From contig CAUJEL010000164.1 in NCBI GenBank assembly GCA_963169875.1, positions 1 to 52,930 on the forward strand: a stretch of DNA of 52,930 nucleotides, read 5' to 3'. Below, piece by piece: positions 7,852 through 16,545 of this stretch (position 1 is its first letter; each line of letters begins with the position of its first letter). Position numbers and translations under genes: made by a program. The stretch comes from Candidatus Zhuqueibacterota bacterium (lineage in GTDB: Bacteria > Zhuqueibacterota > Zhuqueibacteria > Residuimicrobiales > Residuimicrobiaceae). A model generated the notes under the pieces. That model saw only the letters and a list, made by a program, of their open reading frames with translations, searched no databases and had not been told where the DNA came from.

Positions 7852-8943
7852 ATGAAAACAGGAATCGTTGGTTTGCCTTTTTCCGGCAAGACCACGCTAT
7901 TCAACGCCCTCACCGGGGCCGCACTCGATGCGGCAGCCATGGCCAGCGGCAAGCGCGATGCCCAGCACGCCATCGTCAAAGTGCCGGATGAACGTCTGGA
8001 CCGGCTCAATGACATTTTTCAACCCAAGAAAAAGACGCCCGCCACCATCGAGTACATCGACCTCGCCGGGTTGAGCGCGGACGAACAGAAAAAAGGCGGC
8101 TTCAGCGATCAGTTTCTCGGACAGCTGCGCACGCTCGACGCGGTTCTGGTGATTGCCGCCGCCTTTCACAACGACAATGTGCCCCATCCCCTCAACAGCA
8201 TCGATGTCCATCGCGATTTCAATCTGGTGCAGGAAGAATTCATCCTCAGCGATCTCGCCATCATCGAAAACCGCCTGCAGCGCATTGAGAAAGAGATGCG
8301 CGTGCGCAAGACCGACCAGCATGTAAAAGAACAAGCCCTGCTGGAACGTTTTAAAACCGCTCTGGAAAGCTTGCAGCCGCTGCGCAGCCTCTCCATTTCC
8401 GCCGATGAGGAGCATCTGGTGCGCGGTTATCAGTTTCTCACGCTCAAGCCGCACATCCTGGTGCCCAATATCGATGAAAAAGAAATCAGCAGCACGGAGG
8501 CCATCCGGTCACAACTTGGCGATTGGGAAAAAGTGCCGCATACGGTGGTGCTGCCCATCTCCGCGCAAATCGAAATGGAAATCCAGCAGCTCTCCGAGGA
8601 AGAAGCGGAGGTATTTCGTCAGGATGCCGGCATCACGCAACCGGCAATGCACCGGCTGCTGCGAACCTCGTACCAGCTCCTCGGCCTGCTCTCTTTTTTC
8701 ACCGTGGGTGAAGATGAGGTGCGCGCCTGGACCATCCATCATCACACTTTGGCGCCGCAGGCTGCCGGTGAGATTCACAGCGACATCGAGCGCGGCTTCA
8801 TCCGCGCCGAAGTGGTCCATTATGATGATTTCATCGTCAGGGGTACCATGGCAAAATGCCGCAGCGAAGCGGTGTTGCGCCTGGAAGGCAAGGAGTATCC
8901 GGTCAAGGATGGCGACATCATCAATTTCCGCTTTGCAGTGTGA
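7852..8943 (+). CDS. ychF: Divergent YchF/OLA1-like P-loop GTPase/ATPase with TGS domain
   Basis: A 363-residue protein with a P-loop GLPFSGKTTLF at residues ~7-17, a Walker B-like EYIDLAGL (~65-72), a helical hairpin (~125-190) and a C-terminal TGS-like domain ending in DGDIINFRFAV. The C-terminal block FIRAEVVHYDDF is the YchF/DUF933 hallmark. Canonical YchF instead has NVGKST in the P-loop and an APYPFCTIEPN segment after it; both are replaced here, and the nucleotide-specificity NxxE appears as PNIDEKE. I therefore read it as a divergent paralogue subgroup of the ribosome-associated YchF family rather than the standard housekeeping copy. It is monocistronic with its own promoter. Confidence 0.88.
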   Translation: MKTGIVGLPFSGKTTLFNALTGAALDAAAMASGKRDAQHAIVKVPDERLDRLNDIFQPKKKTPATIEYIDLAGLSADEQKKGGFSDQFLGQLRTLDAVLVIAAAFHNDNVPHPLNSIDVHRDFNLVQEEFILSDLAIIENRLQRIEKEMRVRKTDQHVKEQALLERFKTALESLQPLRSLSISADEEHLVRGYQFLTLKPHILVPNIDEKEISSTEAIRSQLGDWEKVPHTVVLPISAQIEMEIQQLSEEEAEVFRQDAGITQPAMHRLLRTSYQLLGLLSFFTVGEDEVRAWTIHHHTLAPQAAGEIHSDIERGFIRAEVVHYDDFIVRGTMAKCRSEAVLRLEGKEYPVKDGDIINFRFAV

Positions 8944-9009
8944 GCCTTTACTCCCCCTGATTTTCTGATCTCATGTGCGCCCGATGCGCCTGAGAGCACG
9001 CAGGGAACT

Positions 9010-9044
9010 CTGACGCTGCCGTGCCATGCACGGCGCACCGTCAG
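9010..9044 (+). terminator. Hairpin downstream of the YchF-like gene
   Basis: CTGACG and CGTCAG bracket a largely self-complementary core (TGCCGTGC / GCACGGCGCA), giving a long bulged stem 66 bp after the stop. No T tract follows, so terminator function is uncertain. Confidence 0.4.
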
Positions 9045-9053
9045 GGTACACAC

Positions 9054-9083
9054 AAAAAAGCCGCCTCCGGGGATGGAAACGGC
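9054..9083 (-). terminator. Rho-independent terminator of the S74-domain protein gene
   Basis: On the minus strand GCCGTTTCC pairs with GGAGGCGGC (9 bp, two G-T pairs) around a six-base loop and is followed by TTTTTT. It lies 27 bp after the stop codon at 9111. Confidence 0.85.
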
Positions 9084-9110
9084 TCGAAAAGGAATATTTC
9101 AACAAGGCTC

Positions 9111-10457
9111 CTAGCGCTGTTTCTCCAGCGCCTGGAGCCTTTTCTCATAGGCCTGAATTTTTTTGTCCTGTTCCTGCACCACCCGGGTCAGCAGGGCGAT
9201 GAAATCCATGGGATCGACATTTTTACGTTCGCGTTCCGCGACCAGCTCAGGCACATCTTCGGCGATGAAACCGAGGTTGGTGTCGCCAAGGGGGCGGGTT
9301 TTGTACTCAAAACTGACCGGTTCCAGCTGGCGGAATACCTCATAGGCCTGGTCTGCTGGCAGCGGCTGGATATTGCGCTTGACGGCGCGGCTGGAAGCGG
9401 GCGTCCAGGTGGTGCCGTCGCAATGAGCCCCGCTGCTGCCGACGGCCAGCAGGTATCCCGGATTGGTGTTGCCGATGCCGACATAACCACTCGAACTGAT
9501 CATCATGCGCTGGGAACCGTCGGTGGCCAAATTCCAGGTGCTTCCATTAGCCAGAGCCGGACGCGCATAAAAGTAAATATTGCCATTATAGGACATGATG
9601 GCCGTGGGCGCCACAGTTCCCGGGGTGCTCAGTCCCCACACCTTCCAAACACCATCATTATCGCGGAACGCACCCCCGCTGATGCCAAACTGGCTTTGAT
9701 GGGCCGACGTCAGAAAGCCGCCCCCGCCTTCTCCGAATTCAGTCCAAGCGGCGACATTACGGAATCGAATTTGCGAGCGTCCACCGACCGTGGACGAACG
9801 TGTGGTGATGGCATCCAGTTTCAATTCGCTGTGTATTTGAAAGCCATCATAGCCAATCCCGGAATTTTTAAAAGTTCCAATATATACAGTACCGGTCCCG
9901 CCCAGCACCATGTTCTTGGTGGGTTCAAAGGTTGTGCCAACACCCACGCTAGGATCGTTGTTAAAGTAAATGTTTCCCAGATATGATCCAATGGAAGTGG
10001 GCTGGGTCGTTTTGGCTGTCATCGCAGGCCCGGTTGTGCCATTATAGGCACATCCTCCAGCAATGACGAATTGAGTCGGAAATTGGGAAGCGAGATATCC
10101 GCCTGTATCATCCGTATTTTTGCCAAAGTGTATTGAAGTTTCGTTGGTTGTAGTTGTATTATTTGAAATATCGATCTGGTAGAGCGGATTGGTCTTGCCA
10201 ATGCCCACCCGGCCCTGAACGAGCAACCCGTTACTCGGCGCCGCTATGAGGTTGTACCCTGTGCCGATCGTACCCCCTCCATAGACCGTCAGCTTTGATG
10301 CCGGGGCTGCAATGCCGACGCCAAGACTGCCCGTCTGCGTCAACGCCATGATCGTCGTGCTGGCGCTGTTCTTAAAATTCAACTGCGCCGATGCATTCAT
10401 GCAAAAAAGCACCATGATCAGAAGGGCTCCGCCCCCCAATCGGACATACTTTGACAT
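9111..10457 (-). CDS. Exported repeat protein with C-terminal S74 intramolecular chaperone domain
   Basis: A 448-residue protein with a signal peptide (MSKYVRLGGG...MNASAQ). A long Gly/Ser/Thr-rich beta-structured region follows with repeated (V/L)GIG-NP-Y/L units (VGIGKTNPLYQI, VGIGNTNPGYLL), typical of trimeric fibre-like shafts. The last ~95 residues form a peptidase S74 / endosialidase-chaperone domain: SSRAVKRNIQPL with the cleavage serine, FEYK, LGFIAEDVPELV, then a coiled coil of EQDKKIQAYEKRLQ. S74 domains help trimerise fibres and then cut themselves off. Non-phage versions are common in FCB bacteria, and no phage genes surround it. The start at 10457 has AGAAAGGA upstream; an in-frame start at 10532 would precede the signal peptide with 25 odd residues. 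Confidence 0.85.
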   Translation of the reverse strand: MSKYVRLGGGALLIMVLFCMNASAQLNFKNSASTTIMALTQTGSLGVGIAAPASKLTVYGGGTIGTGYNLIAAPSNGLLVQGRVGIGKTNPLYQIDISNNTTTTNETSIHFGKNTDDTGGYLASQFPTQFVIAGGCAYNGTTGPAMTAKTTQPTSIGSYLGNIYFNNDPSVGVGTTFEPTKNMVLGGTGTVYIGTFKNSGIGYDGFQIHSELKLDAITTRSSTVGGRSQIRFRNVAAWTEFGEGGGGFLTSAHQSQFGISGGAFRDNDGVWKVWGLSTPGTVAPTAIMSYNGNIYFYARPALANGSTWNLATDGSQRMMISSSGYVGIGNTNPGYLLAVGSSGAHCDGTTWTPASSRAVKRNIQPLPADQAYEVFRQLEPVSFEYKTRPLGDTNLGFIAEDVPELVAERERKNVDPMDFIALLTRVVQEQDKKIQAYEKRLQALEKQR

Positions 10458-10706
10458 GATACAAATCCTTTCTTCTGCGCTATGCAGAAATAGTCGTCCT
10501 AATCTGCAACCTCGCTTGATTTCATTACTCACATCACGATTTATGCAATAACTATGCCATCCAACGAGAGTAACCGCTGTTTATTTTTATTAAAGTTAAA
10601 TCATCCGCCTGCAAACAGATGTCAAAAAAAGACGACATCAGGTCAAGTATTTGTGACACATCGGGTGTGATGACAATGACAGGTTGAATAAACGGAGGAG
10701 CGTCCC

Positions 10707-13337
10707 TCACGCCTGGTTGCGCATGGTTTTGTCAACGGTCTTGGCGAGCGTGGCAAGGGTGTAGGGTTTTTGCAGGAATTGAGCGTGGTACTTATCCAGG
10801 ATGCGCTTCATATCCGTATCCGGGATATAGCCGCTGGAAAAAATGATGGGGATGGGAGAAATGGCATGTATTTTTTCGGCTGTCTCTTCACAGGTCATAT
10901 CCGGAAGCTGCCAGTCGAGCAGCACGGTGCCAATCTCCTCTTGATGCAATTGCAGCAGCTTTAATCCCTCAGTGCCGGTCAGCGCAGCCAGGACTTTATA
11001 CCCCGCATGCTCCAGCATGAGCGTATTCATCTGGACGATGCCCGGTTCATCCTCGATCACCAATACCGTGGTGGATTTTTTATGGCGCGTTTTAGCTGCG
11101 GGTGCCGCAGGCCAGAACATCCGGATGCAATTCTTGCCCTTGGGACCCGGGGGCACCTTGATCTCACATCCCTGGGCGGCTGCAATCGCATGCACGGCTG
11201 CCAGGGCGAGATCGCCCTCTTTGTGGTGTGGCCAGGTCCACTTTTGCGGCTGCGGCAGCGCAACGCCGGGATCTTCATAGCAGATTTCGAGAAGCACCGC
11301 GGGATTTTTCTGCTCCACCTTCTCTGCGGCATCGGGCCATGGGGCTGATTTGATTTGCACCCGCAGCGGCGTTTCCACGGTGACGGAGCGGCGAATGTAA
11401 TCCAGCAGATAAATCATCGCATGAAAAGTCACCACCAGATCGGCATGAGCCATCAATCCCTCGTCTGCGATGTGCCATTGCACGCTCAGGGGTTGTTCAA
11501 AAAGTGTGACCTGGGTATTGGTCGCATGGCGAATGAGACGGGCCAGGTTGACCGCGGATTTGTTGAGTTGAATCCTGCCACAGCCATAGTGCATCTCTTG
11601 CAGGAGACGTGAAAAACGTTCGCCGCTGCGCAGGGTTGCGGTCGTCAATTCCCGCGAAGCCGGTGCCAGGGACCGTTCCCCACCCAGACGCTGCAGGGCC
11701 GCGTACAATGCCCCCCATTCGTTTTCAACCCGTTCGATGAGTTCAGCCAACACATCACGGACCTCCGGTTCGGTTGGCCCCAAAGTGGGACTGGCAGGCG
11801 CTTCCGGGAACGATGGCTCAATAGATCTCGATCGTAATCGCAGCGGCAGCGTTGTTTTTTCACACGAGGCCACAATGGCGGAGATTATCAGTTGATCCAT
11901 CACCGTACTTTTCGCCAACTCCAGGCGCAAGGCAAAGGCATCGCCGCTGTTATCGAGCAGATGCAGCAGCGTCGCTGACTTGAATTCAACGGCATCCCGG
12001 TCGATGCGAAAATCGAAAAGCCACTGTTGCCAGATTTTTAACGAATCGTCAACCAAAAGATTTCCGAACGAAGTACCCACCACCGCGGCCGCGGGAATAT
12101 GCAGCTGTTGCTCAAGCAGTCTGTTCCACAGCAGGATGCGCCCATCCGGATCAATGGCAAAGAGCGGCAGCTTTAGATTATCCAAAAAGGATAACTCCTC
12201 TGGCGAGACCTCCCGGATGACACCTTGCTCAAGAAATTCCTCCTCTGGCAAGACCTCCCGGATGACACCTTGCCCAGGAACTTCCTCCTCTGTCAACTCG
12301 GAATCCACCCCGGCAGGCGCCTCAGTCCGGGTTTCGTCGCGCTCGCCAATGGCAGCGCGCACCCGCTCGTAGTCCGAGCCATTCTCTTCGAGCTTTTCCA
12401 GCGGCAGCGATTCGGTGGTGACCGATGCCGGTTTTCCTGATTCATATACCGGTTTTACATCTTTCACGCCCCAACGCCAACCTACATCCTGACCATCCGT
12501 ATCTTTTTCGGGCAGGATCCTCCAGTTAATCTCCAGAAGATAACCATCCTTGGTTTGCACATGAGCGCTTTTGCTGAACGCACCCCGCGGATGTCGCATT
12601 TCTTTCTGCAATGCGACCTGATCTGCAGCGCGGATCACGAGATGCGTGACAACATTCAATCCGACTATTTCGGAAACGTTCTCATAGCGGAGCACTTGCA
12701 CCATCGCATCCGATGCATTGAGGATGTCTCCCTGGCTGTTGCAGAGCAATTCCGCCTGTGACGCGGCGGGTTGGAGCGTTTCTCCTTCTGCACTGCTTTT
12801 CTTTGCCGGGCTGGATTGAGCAAATTCGATTAAGTCAGACAGCTGCGCCTGCAGCAGCGCACTGTTCTGCATCAGATCTGCCATGGGAACATGCGGTTGA
12901 GAATCCAGAAAAGCCAGATAGCTCACCTCATTCCAGGCAAATCCGTCGAGAATATACTGCCAGCGCTGCAGGTCAAATTTGTCCATTTTTTTGCATGCCA
13001 GTAATTGGGCCGCACCCACCATTTGCCGATTCACAAGAATCGGCACGATGGCGCGATGGATGGCACCGCCAAAAAAGGAGGCAAAAATCGTATTGCCGTC
13101 CTGCAATCCCAATCCCGCAAAGTGCGGGGGATTGCTCAAAATGAAGTGCAGAAATGGCTGTAACAACCGTCCGGCCTCACCACTCATATGACGATACGTC
13201 GCAGGTCTGCACAACGGACTTGCATCGCGGGAGAACAGGGCGATGGATAAATGTTGCTGCGCGGCGAATGAATCCTGCAGGTGCTGCAGCATCGTCTCAT
13301 CGATGAAGGACCATATGTTGTGAGGCTGAACCGCCAT
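10707..13337 (-). CDS. PocR-PAS-PAS protein with degenerate histidine-kinase core fused to a receiver domain
   Basis: An 876-residue signalling protein. Residues ~10-175 resemble the PocR ligand-sensing domain. PAS-like domains are at ~190-290 and ~388-490, separated by a linker with two 15-residue repeats. Residues ~520-740 have the size and strand pattern of a dimerisation plus ATPase core, but there is no H-box (HExxNP), the N-box asparagine is missing (TFHAMIYLLDY), and the G1 box is reduced to YEDPGVALP. The C-terminus (~755-876) is a good receiver domain: acidic pocket IEDEPG, phospho-Asp in LLDWQLPD near residue 807 and lysine in LQKPY near 854. It probably receives phosphate from another kinase. 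It follows the M64 protease gene by 13 bp. Confidence 0.85.
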   Translation of the reverse strand: MAVQPHNIWSFIDETMLQHLQDSFAAQQHLSIALFSRDASPLCRPATYRHMSGEAGRLLQPFLHFILSNPPHFAGLGLQDGNTIFASFFGGAIHRAIVPILVNRQMVGAAQLLACKKMDKFDLQRWQYILDGFAWNEVSYLAFLDSQPHVPMADLMQNSALLQAQLSDLIEFAQSSPAKKSSAEGETLQPAASQAELLCNSQGDILNASDAMVQVLRYENVSEIVGLNVVTHLVIRAADQVALQKEMRHPRGAFSKSAHVQTKDGYLLEINWRILPEKDTDGQDVGWRWGVKDVKPVYESGKPASVTTESLPLEKLEENGSDYERVRAAIGERDETRTEAPAGVDSELTEEEVPGQGVIREVLPEEEFLEQGVIREVSPEELSFLDNLKLPLFAIDPDGRILLWNRLLEQQLHIPAAAVVGTSFGNLLVDDSLKIWQQWLFDFRIDRDAVEFKSATLLHLLDNSGDAFALRLELAKSTVMDQLIISAIVASCEKTTLPLRLRSRSIEPSFPEAPASPTLGPTEPEVRDVLAELIERVENEWGALYAALQRLGGERSLAPASRELTTATLRSGERFSRLLQEMHYGCGRIQLNKSAVNLARLIRHATNTQVTLFEQPLSVQWHIADEGLMAHADLVVTFHAMIYLLDYIRRSVTVETPLRVQIKSAPWPDAAEKVEQKNPAVLLEICYEDPGVALPQPQKWTWPHHKEGDLALAAVHAIAAAQGCEIKVPPGPKGKNCIRMFWPAAPAAKTRHKKSTTVLVIEDEPGIVQMNTLMLEHAGYKVLAALTGTEGLKLLQLHQEEIGTVLLDWQLPDMTCEETAEKIHAISPIPIIFSSGYIPDTDMKRILDKYHAQFLQKPYTLATLAKTVDKTMRNQA
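12195..12292. repeat. 45-bp tandem repeat inside the PocR-PAS-receiver gene
   Basis: Two nearly identical 45-bp units (12195-12239 and 12240-12284) and the start of a third encode tandem copies of a 15-residue acidic unit, P-E-E-E-x-x-x-Q-G-V-I-R-E-V-x. The period is a multiple of three, so the frame is kept. It lies in the linker between the two PAS domains, where unit number could vary. Confidence 0.85.
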
Positions 13338-13350
13338 TACTCGTTTCTCT

Positions 13351-14748
13351 CTATTTCACAAGGGTATCTATGACGCGATCGATCGCCTCGGCGCAGACCG
13401 GACAAAAAGGGACGATATTTTTTGAAAACATGATGCAATCGATCGCTGGCCGGTACAGTCCGTTGCTGGCATAACCGGCCCCTTCGTAGGCGCCCACACG
13501 CGACACCGGAATGGCCGTGCGAATGCTGTCCATCCTGGCGGCGTTTTTAAAATAGTCGGCGGCAGATAAACGCAATTGCAGGCTCAGGGAATCATACCCG
13601 GCTTTGCCCCAGGGCGTTGGCAACGGTGTACCCGGTTGAACCAGATGCTTCCATTTCAGATTATCCTTGTCCAACAGCGCGGTCAGATTGGGATCCACGG
13701 GCTCGACGCCCGCGGGATAAAATTCATTGTAGGCGACATCCGACGTATAGTATTCATCGCCCAGTCCGCCAAAAGAATGGCCGAATTCATGGACAAAAAC
13801 GTACAAGGACCACCATTCCGGTATATTCTTGCTCTCGCCCGCATAGCAGGTGGAGTACCAGTTATAGATGCCGCCGCCGCCATAACCAGGTGCATTGAAG
13901 ATGATATAGAGCGCATCATAGGGCGCCATGGAAGCCACATCCCGTAGCATGCGGTTTTCTGTGGTCAACACATAGCGCTGCAGGTCGAGCGAATTATACG
14001 TGGTTCCCAGCAGATTATTTTTCCAGACGCCGGCGCGCGGATCATCAATGCCGGATTCCTTCGCAACAGCGTGAATGGCCCAGACGTTGAAATCCTCTTT
14101 GCGCTCCTTGAACGGAGTGACCGAAAAGAGCCGTTTCTGAAAACGCGCCACATCATCCTTAAACGCCTGCGCTTCCTCCTGCGTGTACCCATCTCCAAGA
14201 ATCAGCAGATCCACTTTGCGCGCCGGATCGCCGTTATGCAATACCTTCTGCACGGTGAACGGAAAATGTTTGCTCTCACGATTGACAAAACGGGAATCAG
14301 GTTCGATCACTGTGGTGAAGTGATCAGAAAATATATTTTTGCGATCGCGGCTGGCGATGACAATCTTCACTGCACGGCGTGGAAAGGGAAAGCGCACACT
14401 CTCGTGCATGGTGCGCTTGATGCCCGAAATGGCTTCAGACGTGGTCTGCCACTCACCGAATACCGTGTTGTAACTATAGCTGAACAAGAGCTGATCCGTC
14501 TGCACATCATAGACCCTGGCCAGATATTTGCCCAGATGCAGTGAATCGAGCAGCCGGGTTTTGCTGCCTGGCCAGGGTCCTTCAAGATATACCTGATCGA
14601 GGCTGAATATTTCTTCAGCCGCCGTACCGGTGTGATAATAATCGACGCGCATGGTTGAATCTGTAAAGAAGGCCTGGTAATTCTGCCCCTTCAGGGCTGG
14701 GGTGGAGAACAGAATAACGAGAAAAGGAAAGATGAAAATTCTGCGCAT
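13351..14748 (-). CDS. Secreted M64 (IgA-peptidase-like) zinc metalloprotease
   Basis: A 465-residue protein with a signal peptide (MRRIFIFPFLVILFSTPALKG). The zincin motif HEFGHSFGGLGDEYY lies near residue 322; the HExxH pair, downstream Gly-Asp-Glu and the preceding long N-terminal beta domain match the M64 family. The upstream LLILGDGYTQEE strand is another M64 hallmark. It ends in a Cys pair (FCPVCAEAID). It is expected to act in the periplasm or outside the cell, probably as a metal-dependent endopeptidase; the substrate is unknown and need not be IgA. GAGGAG six bases before ATG supports the start. It is followed at 13 bp by the PocR-receiver gene, hinting at co-expression. Confidence 0.9.
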   Translation of the reverse strand: MRRIFIFPFLVILFSTPALKGQNYQAFFTDSTMRVDYYHTGTAAEEIFSLDQVYLEGPWPGSKTRLLDSLHLGKYLARVYDVQTDQLLFSYSYNTVFGEWQTTSEAISGIKRTMHESVRFPFPRRAVKIVIASRDRKNIFSDHFTTVIEPDSRFVNRESKHFPFTVQKVLHNGDPARKVDLLILGDGYTQEEAQAFKDDVARFQKRLFSVTPFKERKEDFNVWAIHAVAKESGIDDPRAGVWKNNLLGTTYNSLDLQRYVLTTENRMLRDVASMAPYDALYIIFNAPGYGGGGIYNWYSTCYAGESKNIPEWWSLYVFVHEFGHSFGGLGDEYYTSDVAYNEFYPAGVEPVDPNLTALLDKDNLKWKHLVQPGTPLPTPWGKAGYDSLSLQLRLSAADYFKNAARMDSIRTAIPVSRVGAYEGAGYASNGLYRPAIDCIMFSKNIVPFCPVCAEAIDRVIDTLVK

Positions 14749-14838
14749 GCGTGACTCCTCATCTATGAGATGGCATTGAACAGATAGGCAAGCGGACCCC
14801 TTAATATAACAGGAAAAAAAGAAAAAAACAATTTCAGA

Positions 14839-15603
14839 TTAGTGTTTTCCCAACAACTGCTTCACAAAAACAGCAATGGGCGCTTCCAGTCCGATTCTTT
14901 CGAGTTCTTGCACTTGCTGGAAAACAGCTTCGGGCGCCCCCTGAATATGAATCGCACCCTGATGAAAAATCATCAGACGTTGTGCATGCACGGCTTCATC
15001 GGCAAACTGGGTGACCAGCAGCGTGGCAATTTTTTCATGGCGATGCCAATCCCGCAAAATTTCCAGAATATCGCTGCGATGCTGCGGATCCAGCAGGGAG
15101 GTCGGCTCATCGAGGATAACATACTGCGGCCGCATCGCCAGTACCGCGGCCAGGGCCAGCCGCTGTTTTTCTCCGCCGGATAAATAATGCGGCGACTTGC
15201 GCCGCAGCGGCACCAGATCGAAACGCTGCAGCATCTCCTCCACCCGGGCATGCATCTCATCGGGTGACAGGCCGAGGTTTTCCAGACCGAATGCAATTTC
15301 CCGCTCCACCGTGGCGGAGACGATCTGATTGTCCGGATTCTGAAAGATCATGCCGACGCGGCGGCGAATGGCCGCCAGCTGTTCGTCGCTGGCCGTATCC
15401 AACCCATCCACCAAAACCCGGCCTGAATACGGCACGAGCAGGCCGTTCAAACATTTGACGAAGGTGCTCTTCCCCGAACCGTTAGCCCCCATAATGGCCA
15501 GCGATTCGCCGGGTTGTATCTGTGTGGAAATCCCCTGGAGCACAAGCCGCTGTTCGCCCCCTTCATCGCGATACGCGAAGCGGATGTCTTCAACCGAAAT
15601 CAA
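14839..15603 (-). CDS. Orphan ECF/CbiO-type ABC transporter ATPase
   Basis: A 254-residue ATPase. Walker A is GANGSGKST (~39-47), the Q-loop FQNPDNQI is the ECF-transporter type, the signature is LSGGEKQR and Walker B is YVILDEPT. The switch-histidine position reads LLVTQFADEA, so Gln stands where most members have His. The family energises vitamin or metal uptake together with EcfT and an S component, but no EcfT or S gene is nearby, so partners would be encoded elsewhere. Translation starts at TTG (15603) within the TTGA overlap with the PfkB kinase stop, so it is translationally coupled to that gene. Last gene of its run. Confidence 0.88.
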   Translation of the reverse strand: MISVEDIRFAYRDEGGEQRLVLQGISTQIQPGESLAIMGANGSGKSTFVKCLNGLLVPYSGRVLVDGLDTASDEQLAAIRRRVGMIFQNPDNQIVSATVEREIAFGLENLGLSPDEMHARVEEMLQRFDLVPLRRKSPHYLSGGEKQRLALAAVLAMRPQYVILDEPTSLLDPQHRSDILEILRDWHRHEKIATLLVTQFADEAVHAQRLMIFHQGAIHIQGAPEAVFQQVQELERIGLEAPIAVFVKQLLGKH

Positions 15604-16529
15604 CGCCCGGCCAGCCAGCGTGTGTCTTCGCTGAAGCGGGTCATTTCACGCAAAGACTCTACCCGGGCGCCAATATCTGCCTTGCTCAGCGACTGCAGCC
15701 GGCCGATGCTAAAGTCCTCGACACAGAAGGAGGCCAGCGCACTGCCGAAAACCACGGCCCGCCGCAAATGATCTTCCGTGACCTCTCCGGCCATGGCCAG
15801 GTATCCCATGAAACCGCCGGCAAAGGTGTCCCCGGCGCCGGTTGGATCATTGAGCGACTCGACCGGATAGGCCGGACAGTGAAAATAGCTGCTGCCATGC
15901 ACCAGCAAGGCGCCGTGTTCGCCTTTCTTGATGATCAGGGTCTTGGGGCCCATCTCCTGAACGCGGCGCGCCGCGATGAAGAGATTATCCTCCTCCGAAA
16001 GCATCTTCACTTCCGAATCGTTGATCAGCAGGGCGTCCACGACCCCCAGCGTTCGCCGCAGGGATTCCAGAGAACCCGTGATCCAGAAATTCATCGTGTC
16101 CATGGCGACGAACTTGGGTTTTCGCACCTGTGTCATGACGTGGTACTGCAGTTCCGGACTGATATTGGCGAGAAAGACAAATTCACTGTCGCGGTATTTT
16201 TCCGGCAATACGGGATTGAACGTCTGAAAAACATTGAGATGCGTATAGATCGTCTCGCGATCGTTCATGTTGGCCAGATAACGGCCTTTCCAGCGGAATG
16301 TTTTGCCCTTTTCCGTGGTCAACCCATCCAGATCAACGCCGCGCGCCCGCAAAAAGGCAATCTCTTCGTGCTTGAAATCTTCGCCCACCACAGCGACCAG
16401 GTTCACCGGCGAAAAATAGCTGGCCGCGGTGGAGAAGAAAGTAGCTGATCCGCCCAATGCATCATTGACCTGCGCGTGCGGCGTCTCGATATCATCATAA
16501 GCCATGCTGCCAACAACCAGAACACTCAT
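15600..16529 (-). CDS. PfkB/ribokinase-family kinase
   Basis: A protein of 309 residues with the PfkB fold: N-terminal VVGSMAYDDI, GGSATFFSTAAS lid region, and the C-terminal signature NDPTGAGDTFAGGFMGYL, whose aspartate is the catalytic base and whose GAGD forms the anion hole. The family phosphorylates sugars, nucleosides or related alcohols; the binding-site residues do not let me choose a substrate. Start at 16529 (MSVLVVGS) is supported by GGAG nine bases upstream; a longer in-frame version would add 22 residues that do not fit the family. It lies 16 bp after argS and overlaps the ECF ATPase by 4 bp. Confidence 0.88.
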   Translation of the reverse strand: MSVLVVGSMAYDDIETPHAQVNDALGGSATFFSTAASYFSPVNLVAVVGEDFKHEEIAFLRARGVDLDGLTTEKGKTFRWKGRYLANMNDRETIYTHLNVFQTFNPVLPEKYRDSEFVFLANISPELQYHVMTQVRKPKFVAMDTMNFWITGSLESLRRTLGVVDALLINDSEVKMLSEEDNLFIAARRVQEMGPKTLIIKKGEHGALLVHGSSYFHCPAYPVESLNDPTGAGDTFAGGFMGYLAMAGEVTEDHLRRAVVFGSALASFCVEDFSIGRLQSLSKADIGARVESLREMTRFSEDTRWLAGR

Positions 16530-16545
16530 GAAAACATACTCCACG

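Noticed and set aside
9021-9986. 321-codon plus-strand open frame
   Set aside because: It is antisense to the S74-domain protein and crosses that gene's terminator.
9111-10457. Prophage tail-fibre gene
   Set aside because: The S74 chaperone domain is also common in bacterial exported proteins; a signal peptide is present and no phage genes are nearby.
12195-12292. CRISPR-like array
   Set aside because: The units abut without spacers, are in frame and lie inside a coding gene.
14839-16529. Complete vitamin or cobalt ECF transporter operon
   Set aside because: Only the ATPase is present; the adjacent gene is a PfkB kinase, and neither EcfT nor an S component is found.
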